This document shows, piece after piece, positions 1-9,478 of a stretch of DNA of 64,000 nt. The stretch covers positions 558,001 to 622,000 of the forward strand of contig NZ_QXQB01000003.1 of the NCBI RefSeq assembly GCF_003605435.1. The letters are read 5' to 3'. The DNA comes from Paenibacillus pinisoli (lineage in GTDB: Bacteria; Bacillota; Bacilli; Paenibacillales; Paenibacillaceae). The position numbers and the translations under genes were made by a program. Numbering within the stretch: position 1 is the first letter of the stretch; each line of letters starts with the position of its first letter. The notes under the pieces are model-generated. The model was not told the origin of the DNA. It made no database searches and saw only the letters and a program-made list of their open reading frames with translations.

Positions 1-73
1 AAATTCAATATATTACATGTATCACTATCTTGACTCAGCGCCAATCCCTGAATTCAGCTTTTCACATTAGAAG

Positions 74-113
74 AAGAGCCTGCCAACCCGCCTAAACGGA
101 TTAACAGGCTCCT
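74..113 (-). terminator. Putative terminator after the amylase gene
   Basis: Inverted repeat gagcctg (76-82) / caggctc (105-111). Reading leftwards the stem extends through aatccg/cgggtt with one G-U pair and is followed by ttcttc. It lies just past the amylase stop codon. The T tract is poor, so this is a moderate call. Confidence 0.45.
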
Positions 114-130
114 AATCGTTCTATTTCATC

Positions 131-3100
131 TTATAGTTTATTGAACATGTTCAATATGGCTTGCGCGGTTTGGGCGCGGCTGGCGTCGGAAGCAGGATCG
201 AAGATTCCGTTTCCTTTGCCCTGCAGAAGTCCTGCAGCAATGGCTTTATTCACTCCATCTACTGCCCATGAAGAAATGCCTGAGCCATCCTCGAGACCGG
301 CTGTTTCTTGACCGGTCGCTGCAATTGCGCTGTTCTTGTACTCATAGGCACGAACGAGCAAGACCGCCATTTGTTCACGGGTGATTCTCGCATTTGGATC
401 GAATTTGGTCTCCGATACTCCCGAGAGGAGCCCCGCTTCATAAGCTATTGCAACTTCCTTCGCATACCATTGACCCGCTTGCACATCGTCGAACGGAACA
501 GTGCTCGCTGCTTTCGTCAGGCCAAGTGCCCGCACTAGCAAGGATGTGAATTCAGCGCGAGTTGTTAGTCCATTTGGAGTGAAGTGCGTATCGCTTGTGC
601 CGTTAATGATATGCTTCGCCGCCAATACTTCCAGTGTCCGAGCAGCCCAGTGGATCGAAGGAACATCCGTGAATGACTTCGAGTATTCCAGCACCGCATA
701 TTGGCCCAGATGCTCAAGAGCAGCCGTCACTAGATACTTGGCAGAATCTACGCTTCCTCCAACGTATTCCCACTCTTTGCTGCCTTCATTGTAATAATAA
801 ATGCCCAGCAGGTCTTCATCTGCCTCATTGTGATAAGGCAAGGAAAGTTCAACTCCGCCGCCTGCCTGGCTGATGTCGATGACTTGGTTGTCGTGCTTCA
901 GCCTAAGCGTCATGTCGTAGGCTACGCCTATAACTTCCACACGCGCTTGACCGCCTTGGACTGGAGCATTCGCGATATCTCCAGCGGTCACTGGAGCTAC
1001 GGTTACTTCAATACTTGCCCCGGACGGATTCCCCGCCGCAGCCAGCCAGCGCTTCAGCGTATCAGCTTGAACCGTTAGAACTGCATTCGCTGCCCTTACC
1101 TGCAGGGATAGACCGCCTATATCCTGTACAGGGATAGACTTCGATGTAATGCCGCTGCCAAGCTCCACAATCGCTTTGTCTCCGTCCTTCACTACATCTG
1201 TTGGCGGTGTCGATGGTTCTGGATGGCTAGGAGGATTAGTTGGACCTGGATGGCTTGTTGTCTGGCCGCTAATCGCAATCGATTTCGTTCCCGTGATGCC
1301 CGATCCGTCGCCTGCCGTCGCCGTCACCGTTACGGTGCCGTTGCTTACAGCCTTTAATAGACCCGACTCATTGATCGTTGCGCTGCCTGTTCCATTCTCG
1401 ACAGACCAGGTGACCGCTTTGTTCGTTGCATCTGCCGGCAGCACCTCTGCTGTTAGCTGAAGCGTGCCGCCTTTTGTTGTGATCGCATCATTACCGCTGA
1501 CATGGATCGTTGCAACAGGTATAGCCTCGATTTCCCTCGACCAGTGCGCATAGATGCTGACGGACGCGGCCTGCCAGTTGTCCTCAAATACTCTAACGCC
1601 GTCACTATTGTAATACTGCTGGCCATTCCCGCCAGTGTCTTCGTAGAATCCTCGGAAATCATATCCATCCCTTTCAGGGCGGGTGATTCCCAGCGGCAGT
1701 CTACCGCCGTAGGAGACCGATACGCTTCCCGTACCGCCTGTCCCGTTCTGAGGATCCAGCGTAATGCTGTAGCTATTCGCCGTAAATCGGGCGTAAAGGG
1801 TCAAATCGCCGACGGAGTTGACTGCAACGCTGGTGAGCTTGGCGCTCGGCAAGAATTGCGGGTCGGTAAACCAGCCGTTAAAGGTATATCCTTCCTTGGG
1901 GCTCGGGTCGCTCAGGTTAAACGTCGCCGTTTCAATGGTATAGATGGCGGGCTCGCTGCCCGGCATGGCGGCAGAGACGGCACCATCCATATAAGCAATG
2001 CTGTAAGGCACAATCTCCCACTTGGCGAAGAGTGTTGTCGCCTCTGTCACGGTGTCTGAGTCAAAGCTCCACACATTATTGTAATCCGAATCCTTGAACC
2101 ATCCCTCGAAGGTATAACCGTTCCTGACCGGCGGTTCTGGCGCAGTGATGGCGGTGCCGCTCACCACGTTAGGAATGGACATGACCGGGCTGCCGCCCTG
2201 AGAATTGAACTTAACCAGAAATTTGTCGGCTTCCAGCTCAATCCATCCGGCGTAAAGCGTCATCGCGTAAATATGATCGTCGCCGAGGGTGTTGACCACA
2301 GGGGTATCAAAATCATACTCCTGGCTGAACGCCGAATCGGTGTACCATTTTCCATCGAAGAGATAACCGCTGCGGGTAGGGTCGGTTGCCGGACGGCTCG
2401 CCTTCTCCCCTTCACGGACATATTGATTGGCGACCAGGCTGCCGCCCGATGTGTTGAAAATCACGCCGTTGCGTCCCGGCGGGAATACGCCGCTGGCTTC
2501 GAAGCCGATATTGTTGCCTGCGGCAAAGGCCGTGTCCCAGTTAGCGCGAGCGTTATTGCCGCTATCGGATGAGCCGTTGATGGTAAAGCCAGTTGCTCCG
2601 GTGCCATAGAAATAGAATTGCTCATGATTGAGCATGGAGGCGGTAATCGCCGGTTGATTGGTTTGTTGCCCTGAGTTGTTATTGAATATAATTCCGCCGA
2701 CGGCAGCCCATGGCATTGCAATCTTATACCAATGGGTGTCGGCGCCATTGTATTTCATTCTCGTCATAGCGCCACCGGGCCATCCGCCAAACAGCTCGGG
2801 GTTGAAACTATAGGCCCACACTCCAGAGCCAGCCCAGGCCTGGAAGTCCGCATTACGGTTGACGGAAAAATAAACGTTGACGTGCGTTGGCTCTTCGACC
2901 GGCGGACCGACCACTTGTTCAGGCTCGACCCTAGTGTAGGTAAATGCTCTGGTGATCCAATTGCCTCCGGCTGCCCGGCCCACCAACGTGACGGTGATGG
3001 GGTCGTTATAGTTGCCGCTCACGCTTATGATGTCGTCATGAGCAAAGCTCACGGCGTCGCCGTTGTTAATGGCGTACATGGCATTGCTCACATTGACGGC

Positions 3101-4759
3101 CGACATCCTTAGCCGGAGCTGATTGCCGGTAAAGCTGTTGCCGGCGACCACATCGTCATCGCTCGGCAAAGCGGCCAGAATGGCGGGGATTGCTTCCTCC
3201 CTGTCCATCAGAACCACAAGGCCGGGGTTGGCAGTGGTGTCGGTGTTGGATATTTTGGCAGGGTTGCCGGGAATAGTCCCGCTGATCCTGCCTCCTGATA
3301 CGGTAAAGACGTTGGTCGGATTCAATGCATCGACATAGAAGCCATCCTTCAAGAACTTCACTGGCACACTGCCCAGAACACGATCGGTTGTACTAGTGTT
3401 TAGCAGCACCGCACCGCCGCCGTCCGCAATTGTGCCGCGTTCGACCATGACGGCATTGTTACCAAGGCTTACCAGATTCTCGTCCCGCCCCGCCATAGCG
3501 TTGTGGAACTTGTTAACGGCCACGACTTCAGGATGGCTCCACTGGGGCCTGTTATTATCTACGTGATCTGCGGTCCGTACGCTATTTCTCTGACTCCCGT
3601 CGGCATTGATATTACGGGCAAAGAACAGGGGCGAGGCGTCCTTGCGGGCGGCAATCATGGCCCAGCCCTGTCTGATCTGCTTCGGGCTGAAGCTCAGAGA
3701 CTCCCCTTCGTTGTTGTAGGTGTCATGGGATTCCACCCAAGGCACCAGCCGGTCGGCCGTCAAGCCCTCGGCGGCATAATCCTCCCATTTGTCGAGACGG
3801 CCGATATCCCCTACCTCAAGAACGCTGCGCACATCATGCCCGTACCTGGAAGCAGTCATGTCGATATACTTGGCATAGCCGGCCATCCTGTCGTTGCTCG
3901 GGTCTCCCCCTTGCAGCACCTCGCCGTACTGAAAGTTTACTTTGCCTTTCTCCTCAAAGTAGGCTTTGGCGGCGCCGGTCACATTACTCACATAATCGCT
4001 TTTGAACTCCCCTGCTGGATATCTCTGATTCGTTGCACTCGCGGCAATGCTCGCCGGGGAAGGCGCGTCGTCATCCAACTCAATGTGCTTGATGGCGTCA
4101 TAGCGGAAGCCGCTCGCGCCAGCGTCGATCATGTCCTTTAAATAGGCGATGAAGGATTCTTGGACAAACGAGCTGTGCGTGTCCAGATCCCTTAGCCCGC
4201 CGATCATTTCCGGCTGGGTGAGAAGAAAACGGTCATTATAACCTACGCTGCCGCTCACATTGTGGAAATAGGTGTTGTCATTCCACGGGGCATGTGAGTT
4301 GCTGGTGCTGCCCATATGGTTAGGCACCACGTCGACGATCACCTTGATGCCGAGCGCTTCGGCGGCGGAGGTCAGGCTGACAAACGCGTCCCTGTCGCCG
4401 TATCTGTTGTCTTCACCCCCAGCAACCATGTTTCTGGGCTGATAGGCAGCATACCATTGGGCCCCGGAGCCGACGCCCATGATGGGCGAAGTCTGTATCG
4501 CCGTGTACCCGGCGTCGGCGATAGCCTGCAGGTTCTCCTCTATGACACTTAAATTCCAGTCAAAGGCGTGCAGGATAACGCCATCCCGGATACGTTCCGG
4601 GATATCACTGTTCCCTGTGGAGGCCGCCTCAGTTACAGGTACATCCGGCAAGGATTCGGCCAGGACAGCAGTCGGCATGGGAAAGACCGAGACCAATAGC
4701 ACTAGAGTGAGAAGCAGGCTAAGGATACGTTGTCGGTTCAGTTGATTTGTCCGTTTCAT
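131..4759 (-). CDS. Cell-surface alpha-amylase (GH13) with starch-binding, InlB-type, BIG2 and SLH domains
   Basis: Secreted endo-acting alpha-1,4-glucan hydrolase, about 1,542 residues, far longer than a plain amylase (about 500). All four GH13 regions are visible: DVVPNH (about 143-148), FRYDAIKH with nucleophile Asp about 220, YGEV with acid/base Glu about 280, and WVESHD with His-Asp about 345-346. After the barrel come a CBM25/26-like starch-binding module (WAYSFN, GGWPG, WYKI), four Listeria-Bacteroides (InlB B) repeats, a BIG2 Ig-like domain, a Ser/Pro/Thr linker, a beta domain, and three SLH repeats that should anchor it to the cell-wall polymer. The ATG at 4759 is chosen because a Lys/Arg n-region, hydrophobic core and AVLA cleavage site follow it; AAGGAGAG lies upstream (spacing a little long). 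It is last in a minus-strand glucan locus and has a cre box upstream. Confidence 0.93.
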   Translation of the reverse strand: MKRTNQLNRQRILSLLLTLVLLVSVFPMPTAVLAESLPDVPVTEAASTGNSDIPERIRDGVILHAFDWNLSVIEENLQAIADAGYTAIQTSPIMGVGSGAQWYAAYQPRNMVAGGEDNRYGDRDAFVSLTSAAEALGIKVIVDVVPNHMGSTSNSHAPWNDNTYFHNVSGSVGYNDRFLLTQPEMIGGLRDLDTHSSFVQESFIAYLKDMIDAGASGFRYDAIKHIELDDDAPSPASIAASATNQRYPAGEFKSDYVSNVTGAAKAYFEEKGKVNFQYGEVLQGGDPSNDRMAGYAKYIDMTASRYGHDVRSVLEVGDIGRLDKWEDYAAEGLTADRLVPWVESHDTYNNEGESLSFSPKQIRQGWAMIAARKDASPLFFARNINADGSQRNSVRTADHVDNNRPQWSHPEVVAVNKFHNAMAGRDENLVSLGNNAVMVERGTIADGGGAVLLNTSTTDRVLGSVPVKFLKDGFYVDALNPTNVFTVSGGRISGTIPGNPAKISNTDTTANPGLVVLMDREEAIPAILAALPSDDDVVAGNSFTGNQLRLRMSAVNVSNAMYAINNGDAVSFAHDDIISVSGNYNDPITVTLVGRAAGGNWITRAFTYTRVEPEQVVGPPVEEPTHVNVYFSVNRNADFQAWAGSGVWAYSFNPELFGGWPGGAMTRMKYNGADTHWYKIAMPWAAVGGIIFNNNSGQQTNQPAITASMLNHEQFYFYGTGATGFTINGSSDSGNNARANWDTAFAAGNNIGFEASGVFPPGRNGVIFNTSGGSLVANQYVREGEKASRPATDPTRSGYLFDGKWYTDSAFSQEYDFDTPVVNTLGDDHIYAMTLYAGWIELEADKFLVKFNSQGGSPVMSIPNVVSGTAITAPEPPVRNGYTFEGWFKDSDYNNVWSFDSDTVTEATTLFAKWEIVPYSIAYMDGAVSAAMPGSEPAIYTIETATFNLSDPSPKEGYTFNGWFTDPQFLPSAKLTSVAVNSVGDLTLYARFTANSYSITLDPQNGTGGTGSVSVSYGGRLPLGITRPERDGYDFRGFYEDTGGNGQQYYNSDGVRVFEDNWQAASVSIYAHWSREIEAIPVATIHVSGNDAITTKGGTLQLTAEVLPADATNKAVTWSVENGTGSATINESGLLKAVSNGTVTVTATAGDGSGITGTKSIAISGQTTSHPGPTNPPSHPEPSTPPTDVVKDGDKAIVELGSGITSKSIPVQDIGGLSLQVRAANAVLTVQADTLKRWLAAAGNPSGASIEVTVAPVTAGDIANAPVQGGQARVEVIGVAYDMTLRLKHDNQVIDISQAGGGVELSLPYHNEADEDLLGIYYYNEGSKEWEYVGGSVDSAKYLVTAALEHLGQYAVLEYSKSFTDVPSIHWAARTLEVLAAKHIINGTSDTHFTPNGLTTRAEFTSLLVRALGLTKAASTVPFDDVQAGQWYAKEVAIAYEAGLLSGVSETKFDPNARITREQMAVLLVRAYEYKNSAIAATGQETAGLEDGSGISSWAVDGVNKAIAAGLLQGKGNGIFDPASDASRAQTAQAILNMFNKL

Positions 4760-4878
4760 TGAAATGTTCACTCTCCTTATAGATAAATTGGTAATCACAG
4801 AACACTATTTCACGAAAAGAGCAGATTGTTGCTTAAATCTTGTACCACGTACATCACCACCTTTGTAAAAACAGCTAA

Positions 4879-4894
4879 ATGTAAGCGCATTCAA
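4879..4894. promoter_or_regulatory. CcpA cre box upstream of the amylase
   Basis: ATGTAAGCGCATTCAA matches the cre consensus WTGNAANCGNWWNCAW at every defined position. It lies about 120 bp upstream of the amylase start, in the 229-bp gap after the alpha-glucosidase. It predicts glucose repression of the amylase. I could not place a convincing sigma-A promoter next to it. Confidence 0.65.
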
Positions 4895-4937
4895 AAACGG
4901 GCTATTTGAATACATTCGCATTATCTTGACGCTCCCA

Positions 4938-4974
4938 AGGCAACGATCGTCGTCCGGAGACCGGATCGTTGCCT
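4938..4974 (-). terminator. Strong hairpin after the GH31 gene
   Basis: Perfect 11-bp arms aggcaacgatc (4938-4948) and gatcgttgcct (4964-4974), with further pairing (ccgg/ccgg) in the loop. It sits 15 nt past the alpha-glucosidase stop. There is no T run on either side, so it may be an mRNA 3' stabiliser or a partial terminator between the two glycosidase genes. Confidence 0.5.
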
Positions 4975-4988
4975 GCTTATTGGAACGA

Positions 4989-7496
4989 CTAGCTATGAGC
5001 GCGAACCGTGATTTCAATAGAGTCCATAGGGCGGTCGATCTCTATCGTGAGCTCTCCCGCTACTTTGTCGTACTGCCACTCCGCAGCTTGAACTGGCGTC
5101 CAATCGCCATCCGCGGCAGCAAGATCTCGCCCCTCGCCGGAACGCTTCACTCCCACTTGATGAGGGAGGAAGGACAACCCTTTGAACGTTAGTCGCCAAT
5201 TCACGCGACCTCCTGCATAACCGCTGCGTACGAGCTGAACCCGGAACGTGGCGATTCCTTCCGCCTCTCTGAGCGAGAGCCGGGCCGAATAGTAGCTGCC
5301 GCCGCGATAATCCACGGTCAGCCCGTCATCCTCGTAATAGTCGAATATAGATTCAGCCGCGCCACCACCATAAAGATCAATGGATAACACGCTAGCGCCT
5401 GCCGCTGCTTCTTCGCTGTCCGATCCACTCAGCCACTCCATCGTCGAGCTGGCGACATCGGCATGCGGAATGATGCCGCCTGCCTTGACGTATAGCGGCA
5501 GCTTATCCAGCGGCGCATAAGCCAGCACATGACGTCCGCCCTCCAATGTCTCTCCCGTCCAGTAGTCTTGCCAGCGGCCGGAAGGCAGGTACACGGCCCG
5601 ATGGTCGGTGCCCGCGCGATAGATCGGCGCGACCAGCAGCGAGTCGCCCAGCAGGAACTGATCGCTCAGGTTCGCGACGCTCGGATCGTCCGGATATTCC
5701 AACACCAGCGGCCGGATGACCGGCAATCCCGTCTCCGCCGACTCGCGGAACACGGAGTAAATTAGCGGCATCAGCCGGTAACGCAGCCCGATATACTCGC
5801 GGCAGATGGCTTCGATCTCCGGACCGAAGCTCCACGGCTCCTGTCGGATGGAGCTCAGCTCGCTATGGTTGCGGCAGTATGGGAACAGCGCCCCCATCTG
5901 CGTCCATCTCGCGAGCAGCTCACCGCTGCAGTGGTGGGCAAAGCCGCCGATGTCCGGCCCCGCGAAGGATACGCCCGACAGCCCAAGATTCAGCACCATC
6001 GGCATGGCCATGGCCATATGCTCCCAGAAGCTCCGGTTATCGCCCGTCCATACAGCCGCGTAGCGCTGAATGCCCGCATACCCCGCACGGGTCAGCACGA
6101 ACGGCCGGTTGCCGCCGAGATGGCGGCCGAGCCCCTCGAACGTCGCCTTGGACATCAACAGGCCATACAAGTTATGGATCTCCCCATGCGTGACGGGACT
6201 GCCGTTGTTGCCGTGAATTGTATCGATGTCCATGGTCTTGCTTTCGTTGAACACGGCGGGTTCGTTCATGTCGTTCCACGCGCCTTCAATCCCCATCTCT
6301 GTGTAGAACGTATGAAGGTCTCCCCACCACCGGGATACGGCATCTTCCGTAAAATCAGGGAATACGCTCTGTCCCGGCCAGACAGGCCCAACGAACGGTT
6401 CTCCGCTTGGCTTCCGGCAGAAGTAGCCTGCTGTTACACCCTCGCGAAACACCTCGTAGTTCAGATCCAGCTTCACGCCCGGATCGACGATCGGCACGAT
6501 GCGAATGCCCATCGACTTCAGCTCGGCAATCATGCTCCGCGGATCCGGGAAACGGACGGGATCGAACGTAAATACGCGATACCCTTCCATATAATGAATG
6601 TCCAGATAGATGACGTCGCAAGGAATGTCCTTCTCCCGGAACGTGCGCGCGAGCTCCAGCACCTCGTCTTGCGACATGTAGCTGTAGCGGGATTGATGGT
6701 AACCGAGAGCCCACTGCGGCGGCAGCTCCATCCTGCCCGTCAGCGAGGTGTACCGACCGACGACCTCCTTCATGGCCGGACCCGCAATAAAATAATAATC
6801 GAAGCTTCCCGTCTCGGACTGAATCAGGAAACCGTCGCCTTCGCTTCGCATGTCGAAGCACGTGCGTCCCGGATTGTCCAGGAATAAGCCGTAAGTCGCC
6901 TCCTCTTCATGAACAACCAAGAGCGGAATCGATTGGTACAACGCGTCGATCTCCGGAACATGCGGCGCGTAGACATCGCTGTTCCACATCTCGTAGCGTT
7001 CGCCTCGCTTGTCGAGCCCTCCGGTCTTCTCGCCAAGACCATAGTAGCGTACCGTCTCCGACGCAGCGAATCGCGCGGTCACCGCCCCAAGGTCGTTCCA
7101 GAGCAGCCCGCGCTGACGAGCAACCACCATGCCGCCGATCTCCGCGAACGTCACGGAGCCGTCTTCCTTATCCACGCCCACGCGAAGGAGTTCCGTCGTC
7201 AGGACATACGCCGACTCCTCTTCTTCGACCGTGAACGCCGGCTCCTTGCTTGCAGCATCCTCCACGATGGCGATCGTCGATGCCATGCCCGGCTGCCCGC
7301 TCTCCTCAGCCGTGAACAGCTTCACCCGAATTAATCCATCCTGTACGACGCGAACGGCCAGCATGCCGCCCTCCGCCGCAACGTTCATTCCCTGCTCCAC
7401 CGTGGTTACGCCTGTCGCCTTGCCCAGCGCAAGAAATCCGAACGCGCCTCCCAGCGCCCTCACCTTGTCCGGGCTAATTGCTTCGCTTGTCAACAT
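4989..7496 (-). CDS. Alpha-glucosidase, glycoside hydrolase family 31
   Basis: Exo-acting retaining alpha-glucosidase that releases glucose from malto-oligosaccharide ends; about 835 residues, usual for GH31. The nucleophile motif GAWNDMNEP (Asp about 409) and the acid/base motif WTGDNRSFW (Asp about 486) are intact, as are YLDIHYM and RPFVLTRAGY. An N-terminal beta-sandwich (GLGEKTG) and C-terminal beta domains flank the barrel. No signal peptide is seen, so it is cytoplasmic. The ATG at 7496 is chosen because AGGAGGAGAGG lies about 6 nt upstream; longer starts have no such site. It follows the two permease genes and precedes the surface amylase, so it should process imported oligosaccharides. 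Confidence 0.93.
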   Translation of the reverse strand: MLTSEAISPDKVRALGGAFGFLALGKATGVTTVEQGMNVAAEGGMLAVRVVQDGLIRVKLFTAEESGQPGMASTIAIVEDAASKEPAFTVEEEESAYVLTTELLRVGVDKEDGSVTFAEIGGMVVARQRGLLWNDLGAVTARFAASETVRYYGLGEKTGGLDKRGERYEMWNSDVYAPHVPEIDALYQSIPLLVVHEEEATYGLFLDNPGRTCFDMRSEGDGFLIQSETGSFDYYFIAGPAMKEVVGRYTSLTGRMELPPQWALGYHQSRYSYMSQDEVLELARTFREKDIPCDVIYLDIHYMEGYRVFTFDPVRFPDPRSMIAELKSMGIRIVPIVDPGVKLDLNYEVFREGVTAGYFCRKPSGEPFVGPVWPGQSVFPDFTEDAVSRWWGDLHTFYTEMGIEGAWNDMNEPAVFNESKTMDIDTIHGNNGSPVTHGEIHNLYGLLMSKATFEGLGRHLGGNRPFVLTRAGYAGIQRYAAVWTGDNRSFWEHMAMAMPMVLNLGLSGVSFAGPDIGGFAHHCSGELLARWTQMGALFPYCRNHSELSSIRQEPWSFGPEIEAICREYIGLRYRLMPLIYSVFRESAETGLPVIRPLVLEYPDDPSVANLSDQFLLGDSLLVAPIYRAGTDHRAVYLPSGRWQDYWTGETLEGGRHVLAYAPLDKLPLYVKAGGIIPHADVASSTMEWLSGSDSEEAAAGASVLSIDLYGGGAAESIFDYYEDDGLTVDYRGGSYYSARLSLREAEGIATFRVQLVRSGYAGGRVNWRLTFKGLSFLPHQVGVKRSGEGRDLAAADGDWTPVQAAEWQYDKVAGELTIEIDRPMDSIEITVRAHS

Positions 7497-7542
7497 GTCT
7501 TCCTCTCCTCCTGCTTCGATTGCCATCTATTAGGATCGCCAT

Positions 7543-7582
7543 GCCGCTGCCCGCTTTGCTGCCGGATAGAGCGGGCGGCGGC
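7543..7582 (-). other. GC-rich stem-loop between permease and GH31 genes
   Basis: Arms gccgctgcccgct (7543-7555) and agcgggcggcggc (7570-7582) pair with one mismatch. There is no T run, so it is more likely an attenuator or mRNA-stability element inside the operon than a full terminator. Confidence 0.45.
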
Positions 7583-7613
7583 GCCTGTCTTGCCTGCTTA
7601 CATCACACTGCAC

Positions 7614-8498
7614 TCAGCCTTTGACCGAGCCCAGCGTAATCCCCTTGACGAAATACTTTTGCAGAAACGGATAAATTACCAGCAGCGGCAGCATGGAGAT
7701 GAAAATTTTTGCCGCGTTCAGCGTCTGGTTGGACAGCTCTGCCGTCCGCTTCACTTGCTCCGCGTCCATCTTCGTAGGGTCGATGACGACTGCCACCTGC
7801 TTGATATACGATTGCAGCGGGTACATATCCGACTTGTTCATCAGCACCAGCGCCTGAAAAAATTCATTCCAGTGATATACGATCGTAAATACGAGAATCG
7901 TCGCGAGCACGGGTACCGACAGCGGCAAGCAGATGCTGAACAGTATGCGCCAAGGTCCGGCTCCGTCGATCAGCGCCGACTCCTCCATCTCCTTCGGCAT
8001 ATTGCGCAGATAGTTCATGACGAGAATGACGTTGAAGACGGGCAGGCCTCCGCCCAGCACCAGTCCCCAAATGTTGTTGATCAAGCCGAGCGACTGCATC
8101 GTCAGGTACCACGGCACCAGACCGCCGTTGAACAGCATGGCGAATATGAGCAGCCACATGAATACGTTCCTCGGCTTGAAATCCCTCGACGTCTTCGACA
8201 ACGGATAAGACATGAGCAGAATGACGAAGAATGAGATGGCCGCGCCGAGTACGACCCTTTGCACAGAAATCCACGCGGAGCGGAAGAACTGCGCATCCTC
8301 CATTATTTTCATATAAGAGCCCATCGTGAAGCCCTTAGGCCACAAGAAGACTTGGCCTCCCGCGGCAGCCGCCTTATCGCTCAAGGAAATGGACAAGGTA
8401 TACCAGACCGGGGCGAGGCACAACAGCATGATAATAATAAGCAGTACGAAATTCAGTCCGTTTAACAATCGGGACGCTGCCGAACGTTCGGCTATCAT
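7614..8498 (-). CDS. CUT1-type ABC sugar transporter permease (LplC/YtcP-like)
   Basis: Inner-membrane permease, 294 residues, typical of the LplC/YtcP branch that pairs with long sugar-binding lipoproteins. Six hydrophobic segments are visible, starting with LNFVLLIIIMLLCLAPVWY (about residues 13-31). The EAA-type cytoplasmic loop reads EESALIDGAGPWRILFSICLP in the second half and would dock on the ATPase. It ends with the KGITLGSVKG tail common in this family. It lies 24 bp after the partner permease. No ATPase gene is nearby; an MsmX-type shared ATPase is inferred. Confidence 0.92.
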   Translation of the reverse strand: MIAERSAASRLLNGLNFVLLIIIMLLCLAPVWYTLSISLSDKAAAAGGQVFLWPKGFTMGSYMKIMEDAQFFRSAWISVQRVVLGAAISFFVILLMSYPLSKTSRDFKPRNVFMWLLIFAMLFNGGLVPWYLTMQSLGLINNIWGLVLGGGLPVFNVILVMNYLRNMPKEMEESALIDGAGPWRILFSICLPLSVPVLATILVFTIVYHWNEFFQALVLMNKSDMYPLQSYIKQVAVVIDPTKMDAEQVKRTAELSNQTLNAAKIFISMLPLLVIYPFLQKYFVKGITLGSVKG

Positions 8499-8522
8499 GG
8501 CGATCCACTCCTGTCTCTATGT

Positions 8523-9422
8523 TTAGAAGATCCTGTAATTCGCGAACCGGTAGGCCAGCGTGTACGATACGGTGATGAGCACCAGGCCGACAACCGACTT
8601 GAGCAAGCCGACAGCCGTTGCGAGACCGTGCTGGAAGTCAATGAGTCCGGCGCGGTATACCCAGGTGTCTATGATATCGCCCGTCGAATAGACGGATGGA
8701 TTATACATCGTGAAGACCTGATCGAAGCCCGCATTGAGAATATTGCCGAGGCTCAGCGTCGCAAGAAGCGCCGCAACAGGCATGATGCTAGGGATTGTGA
8801 TTTTGATCAGACGCTGCCACTGGGACGCGCCGTCGATAGCCGCCGCCTCGTACATCTCCGGATTGATCGACGTCAGAGCCGCGAAGAAAATGATGGCATT
8901 GAAGCCGAACTCCTTCCAGATATCGCTGCCGACGATAAGCGCCGGGAATGCGTTCGCGTTCGCTAAGAACAAGATCGGCTCCACTCCCATAGCGGACAGA
9001 AGCGAGTTGACCGGACCGTTGTACGCGAAGATATCCAGCATCATGCCCCCGACGATGACCCACGACAGGAAGTGGGGCAGATAGACGATTGTCTGCACCG
9101 TCCGCGTGAACAGCCGGTTCTTCACTTCGTTCAGCATCAGCGCGAAGACCAGCGGCACAATCAGATTGCCGATCATCTTAGAGAACGCGATGACGACCGT
9201 GTTGCGGAAGATGATCTTGCTGTCATCGAGCTCGAACATATACTTGAAGTTCTCGAGACCGATCCACGGCGAACGCCAGAGGCCCAGCCCCGGATTGTAC
9301 TCCTTGAATGCCGCAACGACGCCGTACATGGGATAGAGGTTGAAGAAGATTAGCCACAGCAACCCCGGAATCAGCATGATGTAAAAATGTTTGGCAAAGC
9401 TTCTAGGTATCACTCTCTCCAC
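8523..9422 (-). CDS. CUT1-type ABC sugar transporter permease (LplB/YteP-like)
   Basis: First permease of the same importer, 299 residues. The N-terminus carries a membrane segment (FYIMLIPGLLWLIFFNLYPM) typical of LplB/YteP. Six transmembrane segments are apparent, and the EAA-type loop reads YEAAAIDGASQWQRLIKITIP. It sits between the binding-protein gene and the second permease, the usual order for this family. Substrate is inferred from context as malto-oligosaccharide or another alpha-glucan fragment. Confidence 0.92.
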   Translation of the reverse strand: MERVIPRSFAKHFYIMLIPGLLWLIFFNLYPMYGVVAAFKEYNPGLGLWRSPWIGLENFKYMFELDDSKIIFRNTVVIAFSKMIGNLIVPLVFALMLNEVKNRLFTRTVQTIVYLPHFLSWVIVGGMMLDIFAYNGPVNSLLSAMGVEPILFLANANAFPALIVGSDIWKEFGFNAIIFFAALTSINPEMYEAAAIDGASQWQRLIKITIPSIMPVAALLATLSLGNILNAGFDQVFTMYNPSVYSTGDIIDTWVYRAGLIDFQHGLATAVGLLKSVVGLVLITVSYTLAYRFANYRIF

Positions 9423-9432
9423 TCCCTGCTTA

Positions 9433-9473
9433 GAAGATCAAGACGAGCGGCCGAGCCGCCCGTCTTGATCTTC
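9433..9473 (-). other. Stem-loop between binding-protein and permease genes
   Basis: Perfect 13-bp arms gaagatcaagacg (9433-9445) and cgtcttgatcttc (9461-9473) with extra GC pairing inside. It lies just past the binding-protein stop. Stem-loops here usually protect the binding-protein mRNA so that it is made in excess over permeases; that role is inferred. Confidence 0.6.
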
Positions 9474-9478
9474 GCTTT

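Noticed and set aside
5865-6887. 340-codon plus-strand frame opposite the GH31 gene
   Set aside because: Antisense to conserved GH31 catalytic motifs; no ribosome site or recognisable domain.
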